A stretch of DNA of 64,000 nt from Paenibacillus hamazuiensis (GCF_023276405.1 NZ_JALRMO010000001.1:2790001-2854000); one strand, 5' to 3'; positions 46,310-55,407 are shown, numbered from the stretch's first letter. A program made the numbers and translations. Notes: a model not told the origin generated them from the sequence alone.

Positions 46310-46338
46310 GCCGATTGCGACATTCTGACAGCCGATTG
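46310..46338. promoter_or_regulatory. tandem AraC-type half-sites
   Basis: GCCGATTG occurs at 46310-46317 and again at 46331-46338, exactly 21 bp apart, each within a longer similar context (GCCGATTGyGwC). Two sites in the same orientation two helical turns apart is the standard AraC-family arrangement. They lie just upstream of a weak -10 (TATGAT) for the oxidoreductase gene and next to the AraC gene itself. Confidence 0.6.
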
Positions 46339-46343
46339 TGTCG

Positions 46344-47306
46344 TCATGCCCGGCGCTGGTCGCCGGCTTCATATGCGTCGGAAATGACCGGGATAGACCT
46401 ACGTTTGCCGGTATAGGAGCTTTCCCGGTATTTTCCCGGGGAACAGCCCACAAGCCGCTGGAACAGCTTGCTGAAAAAAGCGGAATCGTCGTAGCCGACG
46501 CGCCCGGCGATCATGATCACCTTCTCCTCCGTTTCCGCCAGCAATGTTTTTGCCCGTTCGATGCGGATCTGATGGATCATATCGAACACCGTCATGCCGA
46601 GTTCATCCTTGAAAATGCGGTTCAGCTGCCGCGAGCTGATGTTGAACAGCTTGCAAATATCGGGAATGCTCAGCTTCTTGTCGTAATAGCGCTCCAAATA
46701 ACCGCAAATGCGGCGCACGAGCAGCTCGCGCTCGCTGTTGCGCGCAGAGCCGCGGACGGCCTGCTTTTCCCTGTGCCTGTAAAAACGCGACAGCAAAATG
46801 AGCAGCTCCACCATCTGCAGGCGGATCAGCGCTTCGCAGCCGGGCTGCCGGCCGGAGAGCTCGTTCATCATCGCTTCCAGCAAAAACAGCACCCGGGCCG
46901 CATCCTGGCCGCGCAGGTTGAGCTGATTATGGAAGCGCTCTTTTTTATTCAGAAAAGGATGCACGTAGAAGTAATCCATCGATTGATGAATGCCGAGCTC
47001 CAGCAGCATATTGCTTTGGATCAGGTCCGACAAAAAGAGGCAGTTGATGATTTCGAGCTCCTTGCCCATCTTGATCTCGTACGTATGCACTTCGCCCGGA
47101 TTGATGATAAATACGTCGCCGGCCCGGATCTCGTAAGCGTTGCCTTCGAAGACGTGCAGCGCTTCGCCGCGCACCACGTACACCAGCTCGACAAAATCGT
47201 GTCCGTGAAGAGAAGGCACATGATCATGATCATGAAAATACCGGTCAATCCAAAACGGGAAAGATCGTTCCTTCATAAACTGGCTGCTGCTATAACGGTT
47301 CTCCAA
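46344..47306 (-). CDS. AraC-family transcriptional regulator
   Basis: A 320-residue regulator: cupin-type sensor domain at the N-terminus (HDHDHVPSLHGHDFVELVYVVRG, then INPGEVHTYEI) and two helix-turn-helix motifs at the C-terminus (LSIPDICKLFNISSRQLNRIFKDELG and VIMIAGRVGYDDSAFFSKLFQRLVGCSPGKYR). The start is TTG at 47306, with AAGGAGG eight bases upstream; an upstream in-frame ATG has no site. Probably senses a sugar and activates the flanking genes. Confidence 0.85.
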   Translation of the reverse strand: MENRYSSSQFMKERSFPFWIDRYFHDHDHVPSLHGHDFVELVYVVRGEALHVFEGNAYEIRAGDVFIINPGEVHTYEIKMGKELEIINCLFLSDLIQSNMLLELGIHQSMDYFYVHPFLNKKERFHNQLNLRGQDAARVLFLLEAMMNELSGRQPGCEALIRLQMVELLILLSRFYRHREKQAVRGSARNSERELLVRRICGYLERYYDKKLSIPDICKLFNISSRQLNRIFKDELGMTVFDMIHQIRIERAKTLLAETEEKVIMIAGRVGYDDSAFFSKLFQRLVGCSPGKYRESSYTGKRRSIPVISDAYEAGDQRRA

Positions 47307-47390
47307 TGCAAGGCCCTCCTTTGATTTCCTCATTTAAGGTCAACGGCCGTTTGAAAGCAATAAGAACTGTCCGTGCATCCTGAAAAAATT

Positions 47391-48809
47391 CTATCGATGG
47401 TCGCTGCGGGCATCGTACCGCTCCCTGCGGGGATCGGACCGCCACTCGTCCCACGTCATGCCGGCCTGCGCCAAAATCGTCTCAATTCGTCTGCGAAACG
47501 GCAGCCCCTTTTCGCTGAGCTGGTGATGCATCGGGTCGGGCCGGCCGGCGAGCTTCGCTTGAACGAACTCAATCAGATCGCGTTCCAGCTCTGAGGCAAC
47601 ATCGGGCAGGCGCTCCGCGAGATTGTTCGTCTCCTCCGGGTCCGCAAGCAAATCGTACAGCTCCCGCAGCGGCCGCGTGAACGGCCCCGAATCGTAATAA
47701 CGGATGAACTTGTATCTCTCCGTCCTTACAGCCCGGGCCGCCTGCCAGGCGCACTCGCTTAAGTATATGCGCCCGTTCGTCCCTTTCGAATCGGTACCTT
47801 CGATGCAAGGCCATAAACTTTTCCCGTCAAGCGTCCCCGTCTCACGCAGCGCCTCAAGCTCGATCCCCGCAGGCTGCCCGCGGCGCACCGCCTCCATAAT
47901 CGTCGGCAGCAAATCCGCATGCTGCACCAAACCGCCGATTCGCTTGCCCTGCGGAATGCGTCCCGGCCAGCGCATTATGACGGGAACGTGCACCGTCTGC
48001 TCGTACAGCCCGCAATGATCCCAGTAGATATCGTGCTCCGTCAAGCTTTCGCCGTGATCGCCGAACAGCACGAGCAGCGTTTCCTCGCGGATGCCGAGAG
48101 CTTCAAGCGCTTCGTCCAGCTCGCGGAGACGGTCGTCGAGGTAGCGGATTTCCGCGTCGTACAGCGCGCTGACATAATCGCTGTCCGTTACCGGGCCGAG
48201 ATGGCAGTAATGATGATGCTTAAAAAACGGATACGCCGGATGGTTGTAAGCGCGTTCCATGCTGCGGTTGGCAGGGTCGAACCGGTCGCGCCCGGCCGGA
48301 TAAAACTCCCCGACGTACGATTCGGGAGGCAAATACGGAGTATGCGCGTCCCAGTAGTGCAAAAACAGAAAAAACGGCCCGGTACGATGCTGGCGCAGCC
48401 AGGCGAGCGCAAGCTCGTTTACCGTTTTGCCGTCGATCCAGCGCGTCCTGCCGGAGCTGTTGATATAGTAGCGGTAGCCTCTGGCAAACCACTCCTTCAG
48501 GTGATACAAGTTGTCGACCGCCGCCGTCGTAAATCCGGCCGACCGCAGCATCGCCGGCAACCATCCTTCCGATTTCGGAAGGTAGCTGAGGTCCGAGCCG
48601 TGCGATACGACGCCGGTCGTCAGGCCGATTTTGCCGGTAAAAATCGACGTATGCGCCACTTCCGTCGGGATATCGGAGGCGTACGCCCGCTCGAACAGCA
48701 CCCCCTCGGAGGCGATGCGGTCCAGATAAGGGCTGGTCGGCTTTGCGTAGCCATAACACCCCAAACGGCTCGCGCGGAGCGTATCCAGCGAGATCATAAT
48801 AATGTTCAT
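47391..48809 (-). CDS. sulfatase-like hydrolase with Thr nucleophile position (2)
   Basis: A 472-residue relative of the protein at 42808. SLDTLRASRLGCYGYAKPTSPYLD and LFGDHGESLTEHDIYWDHCG are the metal segments; the site normally holding the formylglycine Cys reads DIPTEVAHTSIFTG (T49, with V51 and H53 replacing Pro and Arg). No signal peptide. The ATG at 48809 overlaps the stop of the APS kinase gene (ATGA), so the two are translationally coupled. Reaction uncertain: phosphodiesterase, phosphotransferase or an FGly-independent sulfatase. Confidence 0.8.
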   Translation of the reverse strand: MNIIMISLDTLRASRLGCYGYAKPTSPYLDRIASEGVLFERAYASDIPTEVAHTSIFTGKIGLTTGVVSHGSDLSYLPKSEGWLPAMLRSAGFTTAAVDNLYHLKEWFARGYRYYINSSGRTRWIDGKTVNELALAWLRQHRTGPFFLFLHYWDAHTPYLPPESYVGEFYPAGRDRFDPANRSMERAYNHPAYPFFKHHHYCHLGPVTDSDYVSALYDAEIRYLDDRLRELDEALEALGIREETLLVLFGDHGESLTEHDIYWDHCGLYEQTVHVPVIMRWPGRIPQGKRIGGLVQHADLLPTIMEAVRRGQPAGIELEALRETGTLDGKSLWPCIEGTDSKGTNGRIYLSECAWQAARAVRTERYKFIRYYDSGPFTRPLRELYDLLADPEETNNLAERLPDVASELERDLIEFVQAKLAGRPDPMHHQLSEKGLPFRRRIETILAQAGMTWDEWRSDPRRERYDARSDHR

Positions 48810-49336
48810 AGCCGGTTCCTTCCTCTCAGCCACTCGATGATGGCGCCTGCGTTTTCGGCGAGCGGCCGGTTTTCCGTATCGATGATGAGATCAGGCCGCT
48901 CCGGCTCCTCGTAAGGGTCGGAGATGCCGGTGAAATGGCCGATCTCCTGCCTGCGCGCCTTGGCGTACAATCCTTTCACATCCCTCTTTTCGCATTCGGC
49001 CAAAGAACATTGCGCATAAATTTCCACATAACCGGGAAGCAGCGTGCGAAGATAATTCCGCATTTCGCGGTATGGGGTGATCGCCGAAACGATCACGTCG
49101 ACCCCATGCCGCGACAGCAGCGAAGCGATATACCCGATGCGCCGGATGTTTTCCATTCGTCCCTCGCGGTCGAACCCAAGCCCTTTGCAAACCCGCGCTC
49201 TCAGCTCATCGCCGTCGAGCAGCTCCACCCCCCGGCCAAGCCGGACCATATACCCGTACACTTCGCGGGCGGTTGTCGTTTTTCCTGCACCCGACAGCCC
49301 GGTGAACCAAAGGACGTTCCCTTCCCGTTTATCCAT
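48806..49336 (-). CDS. cysC: adenylylsulfate (APS) kinase
   Basis: A 176-residue kinase that phosphorylates APS to PAPS. P-loop GLSGAGKTT (13-21), LDGDELRARVCKGLGFDREGRMENIRR, and GLYAKARRQEIGHFTGISDPYEEPE are diagnostic. AAAGGAGG lies eight bases before the ATG at 49336. No ATP sulfurylase or PAPS reductase is nearby; instead it is coupled to a sulfatase-like gene, which points to sulfation or a nucleotide-activated group rather than assimilation. Confidence 0.88.
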   Translation of the reverse strand: MDKREGNVLWFTGLSGAGKTTTAREVYGYMVRLGRGVELLDGDELRARVCKGLGFDREGRMENIRRIGYIASLLSRHGVDVIVSAITPYREMRNYLRTLLPGYVEIYAQCSLAECEKRDVKGLYAKARRQEIGHFTGISDPYEEPERPDLIIDTENRPLAENAGAIIEWLRGRNRL

Positions 49337-49379
49337 CGCTGCGGCCTCCTTTAATTCGTCGCCAGTATGCACATGTTCG

Positions 49380-50387
49380 CTACAAACCTGCGGCGGGTAC
49401 GTCAACCGCTTCACCTCCGGACTGGTGCGAGAGAATCGCCGCTTCAATCACTTCCTGCGCGGCGAGCGCGTCGGCTCCCGAAGCTTCGATCTCCTCCGGC
49501 GGCGCGCCGTTTTGAATCTGTACGATAAACCGCTCGAGCCGCCGGTTAAACGTATCGTCGAAGCCGAGCATGCCGCGCATGATCGGATTGCGCAGAGCCG
49601 TCGTCTCTTCGCTTCGGTGCGGGTACAGCGTGATGCTTTCGTATACGTTTTCGATCACGAAACGTCCGTCCGTGCCGGCAGCCTCGCACCATTCGATCGG
49701 ATGCAGCATCGACATGTCGTAGCTGCCCGTCAGATGCCCCACCGCGCCGCTGGCAAACTGCATGTTGACGCTCGCCGTCGACCACGTGGACCGCCCCGGC
49801 GCTTTGGTCATAAACGACTGCACGCGGCGAATGTCTCCGAACATGTACCGCATCACGTCGATAGAATGCGGATGCAGCGCCCGCATATGAAACCATTCGG
49901 TATCGTCAGCTTTATTGGCGATCGTCAACCGCATATTCAGGAAGAGCGGCGCGCCGAGCTTGCCTTGGCCGATCCATTCCCTGCCTTTGGCCGCCGCCGG
50001 CGTAAAGCGGTGGTTCAGGTTGCAGGCGAAGCGGACGCCCTTGTTCCTGGCCGCCCGCACCATTTCCCGGGCTTCTTCGATGCTGTTGGAGATCGGCTTT
50101 TCCACGAGCACATCCTTCCCCGCTTCGATCGCCGCCATCACCGGAGCGAAGTGATGGCTTCCTTTCTCCTCGCCGCCCGTCGCGACACACACCATATCGA
50201 TCTCCTCATTCGCAAGCATGGCGGACAAATCCGTATATGCCTTCGTTTGGAAAGCCTCCGCCGCCTGCCGGGCCCGGTCCTCCAGCAAATCGCAAACCGC
50301 AACGAGCTCCGTATCCGGATGGTCTTTGTAGAAACGGCAATGAATGCCGCCGATCCGGTTTACCCCCACTACCGCTACGCGAATCAT
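49380..50387 (-). CDS. Gfo/Idh/MocA-family oxidoreductase (2)
   Basis: A 335-residue NAD(P)-dependent sugar dehydrogenase: VAVVGVNRIGGIHC Rossmann start, VLVEKPISNSIEEAREM near 95, and the HPHSIDVMRYMFGD substrate-side helix. It is only distantly similar to the first copy at 45095. It follows the ABC permease genes and precedes the APS kinase. Confidence 0.85.
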   Translation of the reverse strand: MIRVAVVGVNRIGGIHCRFYKDHPDTELVAVCDLLEDRARQAAEAFQTKAYTDLSAMLANEEIDMVCVATGGEEKGSHHFAPVMAAIEAGKDVLVEKPISNSIEEAREMVRAARNKGVRFACNLNHRFTPAAAKGREWIGQGKLGAPLFLNMRLTIANKADDTEWFHMRALHPHSIDVMRYMFGDIRRVQSFMTKAPGRSTWSTASVNMQFASGAVGHLTGSYDMSMLHPIEWCEAAGTDGRFVIENVYESITLYPHRSEETTALRNPIMRGMLGFDDTFNRRLERFIVQIQNGAPPEEIEASGADALAAQEVIEAAILSHQSGGEAVDVPAAGL

Positions 50388-50410
50388 AGCGAGCGCCTCC
50401 TTCCTGCGGA

Positions 50411-51244
50411 TCAGCCTTTGACGGCTCCGGCCGTCATGCCGGCCACGATCTTTTTATTGAAAAATAAAAACAAGACAAGCGGCGGAATCGAAATGAGCAC
50501 GATATCAGCGAACAGCAAGTTCCACTCCGTTTTATAAATGCTCGTGAAGTTGTACAGCGTCAGCTGCACCGTCGCGTTCTCCGATCCCGGCAAAAAATAC
50601 AGCGGGTTCACGAAGTCGTTGAATATGCCGACCGCCGTCAAAACGACAATTGTCGAGGTGACCGGCTTCAGCAGCGGGAACACGATGCTGAAAAACAGCC
50701 TGAGTCCGCCGCATCCGTCGATAAACGCGCTTTCGTCCAGCTCCTTCGGAATCGTCGCCATGAAAGCTTTATACAATATCGCCGCAAACGGAAAATGCAG
50801 CGCGACCTCGACGAGCGTAAGCCCGGTCATCGTTTTGAACAGGCCGATGCCGTTCAGCACCCAGATCGTCGGCACAATCGCCGGAGGAATCATCAGTCCG
50901 GTCAAGATGAGGAAATTGATAAGCGACGACGCTCTGCCTCCCTCCCTGCGCTGCAGCACGAATCCGGCCATCGAGCAGACGATCACCAGCACGACGATGG
51001 AAAAGACGGTCAGCACCGTGCTGTTGTAAAATGCGCGGACCACCATGTAATCGTCGGCCGTCAGCACCGTTTTGTAATTGTTCAAGGCTTCGAACGCCGT
51101 CGGAAGAGCCATGTTGAACAGGGAGGCTTCCGCGCTGTTTTTGAATGAATTCATGATAACGAAGTAAAACGGCACCCAAAAGATTAATGTCGACAGCAGC
51201 AGCGAAATCAAACCGGTTACCCACTGGCTTTTGCTTCTGCTCAT
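50411..51244 (-). CDS. carbohydrate ABC transporter permease (MalG type)
   Basis: A 277-residue inner-membrane permease with six helices and the EAA loop (IPKELDESAFIDGCGGLRLFFSIVFPLLKP) that contacts the ATPase. Its start overlaps the stop of the partner permease (ATGA). No ATPase gene lies in the cluster, so a shared MsmX-like ATPase encoded elsewhere is assumed. Confidence 0.88.
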   Translation of the reverse strand: MSRSKSQWVTGLISLLLSTLIFWVPFYFVIMNSFKNSAEASLFNMALPTAFEALNNYKTVLTADDYMVVRAFYNSTVLTVFSIVVLVIVCSMAGFVLQRREGGRASSLINFLILTGLMIPPAIVPTIWVLNGIGLFKTMTGLTLVEVALHFPFAAILYKAFMATIPKELDESAFIDGCGGLRLFFSIVFPLLKPVTSTIVVLTAVGIFNDFVNPLYFLPGSENATVQLTLYNFTSIYKTEWNLLFADIVLISIPPLVLFLFFNKKIVAGMTAGAVKG

Positions 51245-52107
51245 AGGTCAACCTCGCTTCTGTTCAAAAACTTGTACAGCGGGAAGGCGAGTACGGAAAC
51301 GACGATAAACAGGATGACGTTGCCCGCTGTGGCGAGGCCGTAAAAGCCGGCCTGATATTGTTTATAGATGATCGAGGCGATAAGGTCGGTCGTGAAACCC
51401 GGTCCGCCCTTGGTCATCGCCCAGATCAGGTCGAAGCTGCGCAGCCCGCCGATGAACGCCAAAATAATGACGGAATTCATGGCCGGACGGCTGAGCGGAA
51501 GCGTAATATGCCGGAAGCTGTCGAAATTATTGCCTCCGTCGATTTTAAGCGCTTCATAATAATGCTGCGGGATCGATAAAATGCCCGCTATGTAGATGAC
51601 CGTCGCGATGCCGACCCCTTTCCACACGTCGACGAAAGCGACCGACAAGAGCGCCAGCTTGACGTCTCCGAGCCAGTCCGGGCCGCTGATGCCGACGGCG
51701 GCCAGCGCTTTGTTGATGATCCCCTCCGTCGGGTGCATCATGCTGCTGAAGGCGATGCCGACGGCGATCGTACTGAGCAGCGTTGGAAAGAAGATGACCG
51801 ATCTCAGGTAATCCTTGAACAAAATCCGGGACGTCAGGAACGTGCCGAGCAGGAGCCCCAGGATCACCTTCAGCCCGCAGGTGACGACCGCATAGATCAG
51901 CGTATTTCGAAAGCCGATGCTGAGGGAGTCCTCGGAGAAAAACATCTGAAAGTTTTCCAGGCCGATAAATTCCCATTTCGTGAGCGTCCACCGCGTCAAG
52001 CTGAAGAAAACCGACATGATCGTCGGCAGCAAATAAAAGACGAAATAAATGATGCCTGCCGGCAGCAGCAATGCATACGAGTACTTGTTCTTAAATACTT
52101 GCGTCAT
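51241..52107 (-). CDS. carbohydrate ABC transporter permease (MalF type)
   Basis: A 288-residue permease, six helices, EAA loop YYEALKIDGGNNFDSFRHITLPLSRPA. Forms the channel with the MalG-type partner encoded next; its stop overlaps that gene's start. It lies 71 bases after the binding-protein gene. Confidence 0.88.
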   Translation of the reverse strand: MTQVFKNKYSYALLLPAGIIYFVFYLLPTIMSVFFSLTRWTLTKWEFIGLENFQMFFSEDSLSIGFRNTLIYAVVTCGLKVILGLLLGTFLTSRILFKDYLRSVIFFPTLLSTIAVGIAFSSMMHPTEGIINKALAAVGISGPDWLGDVKLALLSVAFVDVWKGVGIATVIYIAGILSIPQHYYEALKIDGGNNFDSFRHITLPLSRPAMNSVIILAFIGGLRSFDLIWAMTKGGPGFTTDLIASIIYKQYQAGFYGLATAGNVILFIVVSVLAFPLYKFLNRSEVDL

Positions 52108-52178
52108 AGGTTTCCTCCCTTGAAAAGTCGGCCCCGCTGCTCGCGCATGCAGGGCCGCAACCGTTCGCTTAAGCCCTC

Positions 52179-53549
52179 TTACCAGCCGGGAAGATTAAGC
52201 TGCTTGGCCTGCTTCTGAACGTCTTTGTCGTAAGCCTCGGCGGCTTCCTGCGGCGTCTTGATGCCGCTGCCCGCTTCGATCGTAATGTTCTCGAGGCTTG
52301 GACCTTTAACCGGAGAAACGAACTCCAGCGCCGGGGCCGTTTTGCCCGAGTCGAAATACGGCTGCATATCCTTGACGCCTTCGTACGTATCGCTGGGCAA
52401 ATTTACTCCTTTTACCACGTACGGGCCGGATGCCTTGTTTTTGGACGTCAGGATCGCCTGGCCTTCCGCGGATATGAAAAATTCAACCCACTTCTTGGCC
52501 GCATCGACGTTTTTGCTTTTCTTGTTAATATACAGCGCGCCCGGCATCCATACCGTGAGGCCGTTGATCTCGGCTTTGTCGCTCGGCAGCGGGAAGACGC
52601 CGATGTCTTTCACTTTATCGGGAAAATTTTGATTGACTACGTCGATGGCACTGGTCAACATAGGGTACTGGGCGCCGGTTCCTTCAGCCAGCATCTTCAG
52701 TGCGGCATCATAGGTGGTCGCTTGAAAATCCTTATTGTAATAGCCTTTCTTGAACGGCTCCTGCGTCTTCTCAAATCCGCGCAAAGCCGCCGGCGTGGTG
52801 GCGTATTTCGCCTTGTTCGCCGTGTAATCGCTCGCAAAATTCGGCGCCTGCGCCTGCACGTTATAAAAGTCGCCGAGTACGAACAACTGCGACGTCCAAG
52901 TGGTTTTGTAGGAAGCGATAATGGCCGTTTTGCCGGCGTTTTTGATCTTTTCGCTGTTGGCCATAAAGTCGGCCCATGTCTTCGGAATCTGGAGACCTAG
53001 ATCGGCGTAGACCTTCTTGTTGTACAAAACGGCGCCGACGTTCGAGGAGCCGCTCGGCACGCCGAATATTTTGCCGTTTGCGGTAACCGTCGACTTAAAG
53101 GAGTCAAGAATATTCGCCATGTAAGGTTCTTTGGAGAGGTCGACGAAATTTTCTTCCGGTGAGAGCGCTTGCAGCAGCGAGCCCGAGTTGTACGCCAGAA
53201 TGTCAGCCATATCGCCTGTGGCGAGACGCGTTTTGACCAGATTGTCGCCTTCGGTGCCGTCGGGTTTAATATCGAATTTGATCGCGATATTCAGCTTTTT
53301 CTCTGCTTCCGCCGCCACCGCCTGAAGCGCCGTGTAAAGCGTGCCCGTTTTGCCGACCATCAGGGTCAACGCCACTTTTTTGTCGGACGACGCCTGGCCC
53401 GAGGATCCCGTTTGCGAAGACGATCCCGATGAAGACGTGCCTGCGCCGCCCGAGCCTGCAGGGGCGTTAGTCGTGCTGCATCCTGTCAATACGGTGAAGA
53501 GCATGGTAGCACATGATGTTAACGTGACGAGTTTTGTGGTCTTTGTCAT
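52179..53549 (-). CDS. sugar-binding lipoprotein of the ABC importer
   Basis: A 456-residue family 1 solute-binding protein. Lipobox VLTGC after a hydrophobic signal; then a Ser/Gly linker and the binding domain starting VALTLMVGKTGTL. I choose the ATG at 53549, ten bases after AAAGGG; in-frame starts upstream lack a site. First gene of the importer operon, with a perfect cre match upstream (53603-53617), so carbon catabolite repression is likely. Confidence 0.87.
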   Translation of the reverse strand: MTKTTKLVTLTSCATMLFTVLTGCSTTNAPAGSGGAGTSSSGSSSQTGSSGQASSDKKVALTLMVGKTGTLYTALQAVAAEAEKKLNIAIKFDIKPDGTEGDNLVKTRLATGDMADILAYNSGSLLQALSPEENFVDLSKEPYMANILDSFKSTVTANGKIFGVPSGSSNVGAVLYNKKVYADLGLQIPKTWADFMANSEKIKNAGKTAIIASYKTTWTSQLFVLGDFYNVQAQAPNFASDYTANKAKYATTPAALRGFEKTQEPFKKGYYNKDFQATTYDAALKMLAEGTGAQYPMLTSAIDVVNQNFPDKVKDIGVFPLPSDKAEINGLTVWMPGALYINKKSKNVDAAKKWVEFFISAEGQAILTSKNKASGPYVVKGVNLPSDTYEGVKDMQPYFDSGKTAPALEFVSPVKGPSLENITIEAGSGIKTPQEAAEAYDKDVQKQAKQLNLPGW

Positions 53550-53602
53550 TCGTACATCACCCTTTTGCATAAAATGAAATTGGTCAAGCTGATTTGACAC
53601 CA

Positions 53603-53617
53603 AGTAAGCGGTTTCAA
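53603..53617 (-). promoter_or_regulatory. CcpA cre site of the importer operon
   Basis: TTGAAACCGCTTACT (minus strand) satisfies the cre consensus WTGNAANCGNWNNCW at all fixed positions. It lies 54-68 bases before the binding-protein start codon. Confidence 0.65.
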
Positions 53618-53870
53618 ACATTTGAATACTTGTGCTGCCCTTTCACTCTGCTCTCTCTGCAAAATGCGCTCGATTTGTCCGGTATCCCCCTTCCAAAGCA
53701 ACGGGCGTTGGTGATTTTGCCTGTTTCCCTTATTGTAAAATGGTTTCTTCGTGCACATCATTGTCTATATAGCCATTCGCATGGCTGATTTTGCCATCTC
53801 TCCCGTTTTCTCGGACGCCATTCCCGGCAGTCCGCTCGGGCAAACCCGCTTTATGGGGTCAGGCAAGCGC

Positions 53871-53914
53871 AAAAAAGGAGCAAGCGCGAAACATCGCTGT
53901 TCCGCTGCCGCTCC
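53871..53914 (-). terminator. intrinsic terminator of the HD-GYP gene
   Basis: Two stacked stems on the minus strand: GGAGC / GCTCC outside and GCGGAACA / TGTTTCGC inside, closed by a GCGA tetraloop, followed by six U. Confidence 0.85.
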
Positions 53915-53953
53915 GTCCATGCGGTAGTATGCTGTTGTTTTGCCCAAATCACT

Positions 53954-54934
53954 TTATACAACAACGGTTTTGGCCACCATCACCGTCGGATGGTCCGCCA
54001 GCGAAATCTCCTCCCCGGTATCGAGATACCGAATCGACGGGCGCTGCATATGAGCCGAAATTTTTACGACAATGGCGTTTTTCCCGTCGTTCATTTGCAC
54101 CATCGTTCCGGGAGGATACGACGGTACGGACCTCGTGAACATATCGACGATATGGGGCGAGTAACCGGTGCCGCTCAGCGTCATCATATATTCCATAACT
54201 TCATGGGAAGGCATGTCCTTGGCCGTCGTCATATTTTCGTATACGTTGCACAATCCGCAAATCTGAGCATATTCGTGGAATGCGGCCCCGCTGATCGCCC
54301 GCGGATACCCTTTCCCATCCAGCGTCTCATGATGCTGGAACGCAACGTGCGCCGACAGCAAGTTCAACTCCCGGATCCCCCGCAAAATCGCGAAGCCCTC
54401 TTCGGGATGTTTCCTTTCGTCGGCTGCGGCAGCCTTGCCGATATCGTGCAGCAGACATCCGATCCCCAGATCGCGCAGCATTATTTCGTTGTAGCCAAGA
54501 TTTTTGCCGATTTGCAGCGCAAGCAGCGCCACGTTGACGGCATGACCGTACGGCCTGATTTCGTCCGGCATGGCGTTCGTATGTATCGGAAGCACGATCG
54601 GTCTTCGCTTGACCTCGGCGATCAGTTGAGCCACGCTGGAGTGCACCCTCGCCAGCTGCAGCGCTTTTTTCGCCTTGACGGCGGCATACACGTCGCTGAG
54701 CACCTGAATGACGTCCATCCAGGTTGGCATATCGATCAGCTCATCCATCGTAATGCCCCGCGACTGCGCATCTTCGACAAACAAGCTGCGGATGCCGATT
54801 TCTTTCATTTTTTGCAAATACTTGGGGTGAATCGTTGTGTTCGCCGCAAGCAAAATGCGCCGGAACCGGTCGTAAACCGGCTTCGCCAGCTGCATGGTCA
54901 GTTCGTTATATTGCGCGATCGGAATAATTCTCAT
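53954..54934 (-). CDS. HD-GYP-domain phosphodiesterase
   Basis: A 326-residue soluble protein. The C-terminal half is an HD-GYP domain: LLHDIGKAAAADERKHPEEG, then AFQHHETLDGKGYP, with the HHE and GYP motifs intact, as in c-di-GMP phosphodiesterases. The N-terminal 120 residues are a helical domain without a recognised sensor. The ATG at 54934 follows GGAGG. Duplicated promoters stand upstream. No diguanylate cyclase is in the window. Confidence 0.85.
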   Translation of the reverse strand: MRIIPIAQYNELTMQLAKPVYDRFRRILLAANTTIHPKYLQKMKEIGIRSLFVEDAQSRGITMDELIDMPTWMDVIQVLSDVYAAVKAKKALQLARVHSSVAQLIAEVKRRPIVLPIHTNAMPDEIRPYGHAVNVALLALQIGKNLGYNEIMLRDLGIGCLLHDIGKAAAADERKHPEEGFAILRGIRELNLLSAHVAFQHHETLDGKGYPRAISGAAFHEYAQICGLCNVYENMTTAKDMPSHEVMEYMMTLSGTGYSPHIVDMFTRSVPSYPPGTMVQMNDGKNAIVVKISAHMQRPSIRYLDTGEEISLADHPTVMVAKTVVV

Positions 54935-54990
54935 AAAGTCCTCCATTATGCGTGCATTCGATAATCGAATCGATTGTTTTTTTGCAGCCT

Positions 54991-55069
54991 TATGTATAAA
55001 GCACTAGTAATTATATCATCTTTTTGTCGTGTTGTGTATGAAGAACTAGTATTATATCGTTTTTTGTCG
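54991..55069 (-). promoter_or_regulatory. tandem duplicated promoter of the HD-GYP gene
   Basis: A 33-39 base unit occurs twice (54991-55029 and 55037-55069). Each copy contains a consensus TATAAT on the minus strand, flanked by ACTAGT and CGACAAAAA. Possible -35 hexamers 17 bases upstream are TACACA and CGACAT. Three TGTCG cores (about 55025, 55064, 55074) resemble Spo0A boxes; the link is speculative. Confidence 0.5.
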
Positions 55070-55175
55070 ATATATGTCGTAATTGTTTTTTACGTCAGCC
55101 CCCTGTTTCCCGCCGTTTATGCCGAATGATATTGTAACCCGTTTTTGCGAGATGATTGTAGGAGCTGATATTATC

Positions 55176-55343
55176 GTGTTCTCCAATTATGATCTGCATA
55201 AAATGATTAAAAACCGTCAGGCTTTCCACATGGAAGCGCAGCTGCAAAAAAACGATGAGGCCGATCCGAACGCGGCAGACAAGCTGGAACGGATGAAAAC
55301 GTACAAGCTGCTTTGCCAGCTGCGGGAGATCAAGCCGAAATAA
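55176..55343 (+). CDS. short hypothetical protein
   Basis: A Lys- and Gln-rich soluble peptide of about 55 residues (FSNYDLHKMIKNRQAF, then a helical EAQLQKNDEADPNAADKLERMK). I do not recognise the family. AGGAG lies 11 bases before the GTG at 55176; an ATG at 55152 would add eight residues but has a poor site. Could be spurious. Confidence 0.4.
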   Translation: MFSNYDLHKMIKNRQAFHMEAQLQKNDEADPNAADKLERMKTYKLLCQLREIKPK

Positions 55344-55376
55344 TCGCTCCCCACCGGAGGTCTGCAGCTAAATAGT

Positions 55377-55407
55377 TTGACACACATATGAAATTTTGTG
55401 CTATACT
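55377..55407 (+). promoter_or_regulatory. candidate promoter of the MFS exporter
   Basis: TTGACA (55377-55382) and TATACT (55402-55407), 19 bases apart, with TGC directly before the -10. The start codon is about 40 bases downstream. Confidence 0.5.

Larger units (their letters stand above)
53550..53953. other. 404-base intergenic region before the importer operon
   Basis: No supported gene. Contains the cre site and, at the far end, the terminator of the HD-GYP gene. No clear -35/-10 pair recognised. Confidence 0.55.
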
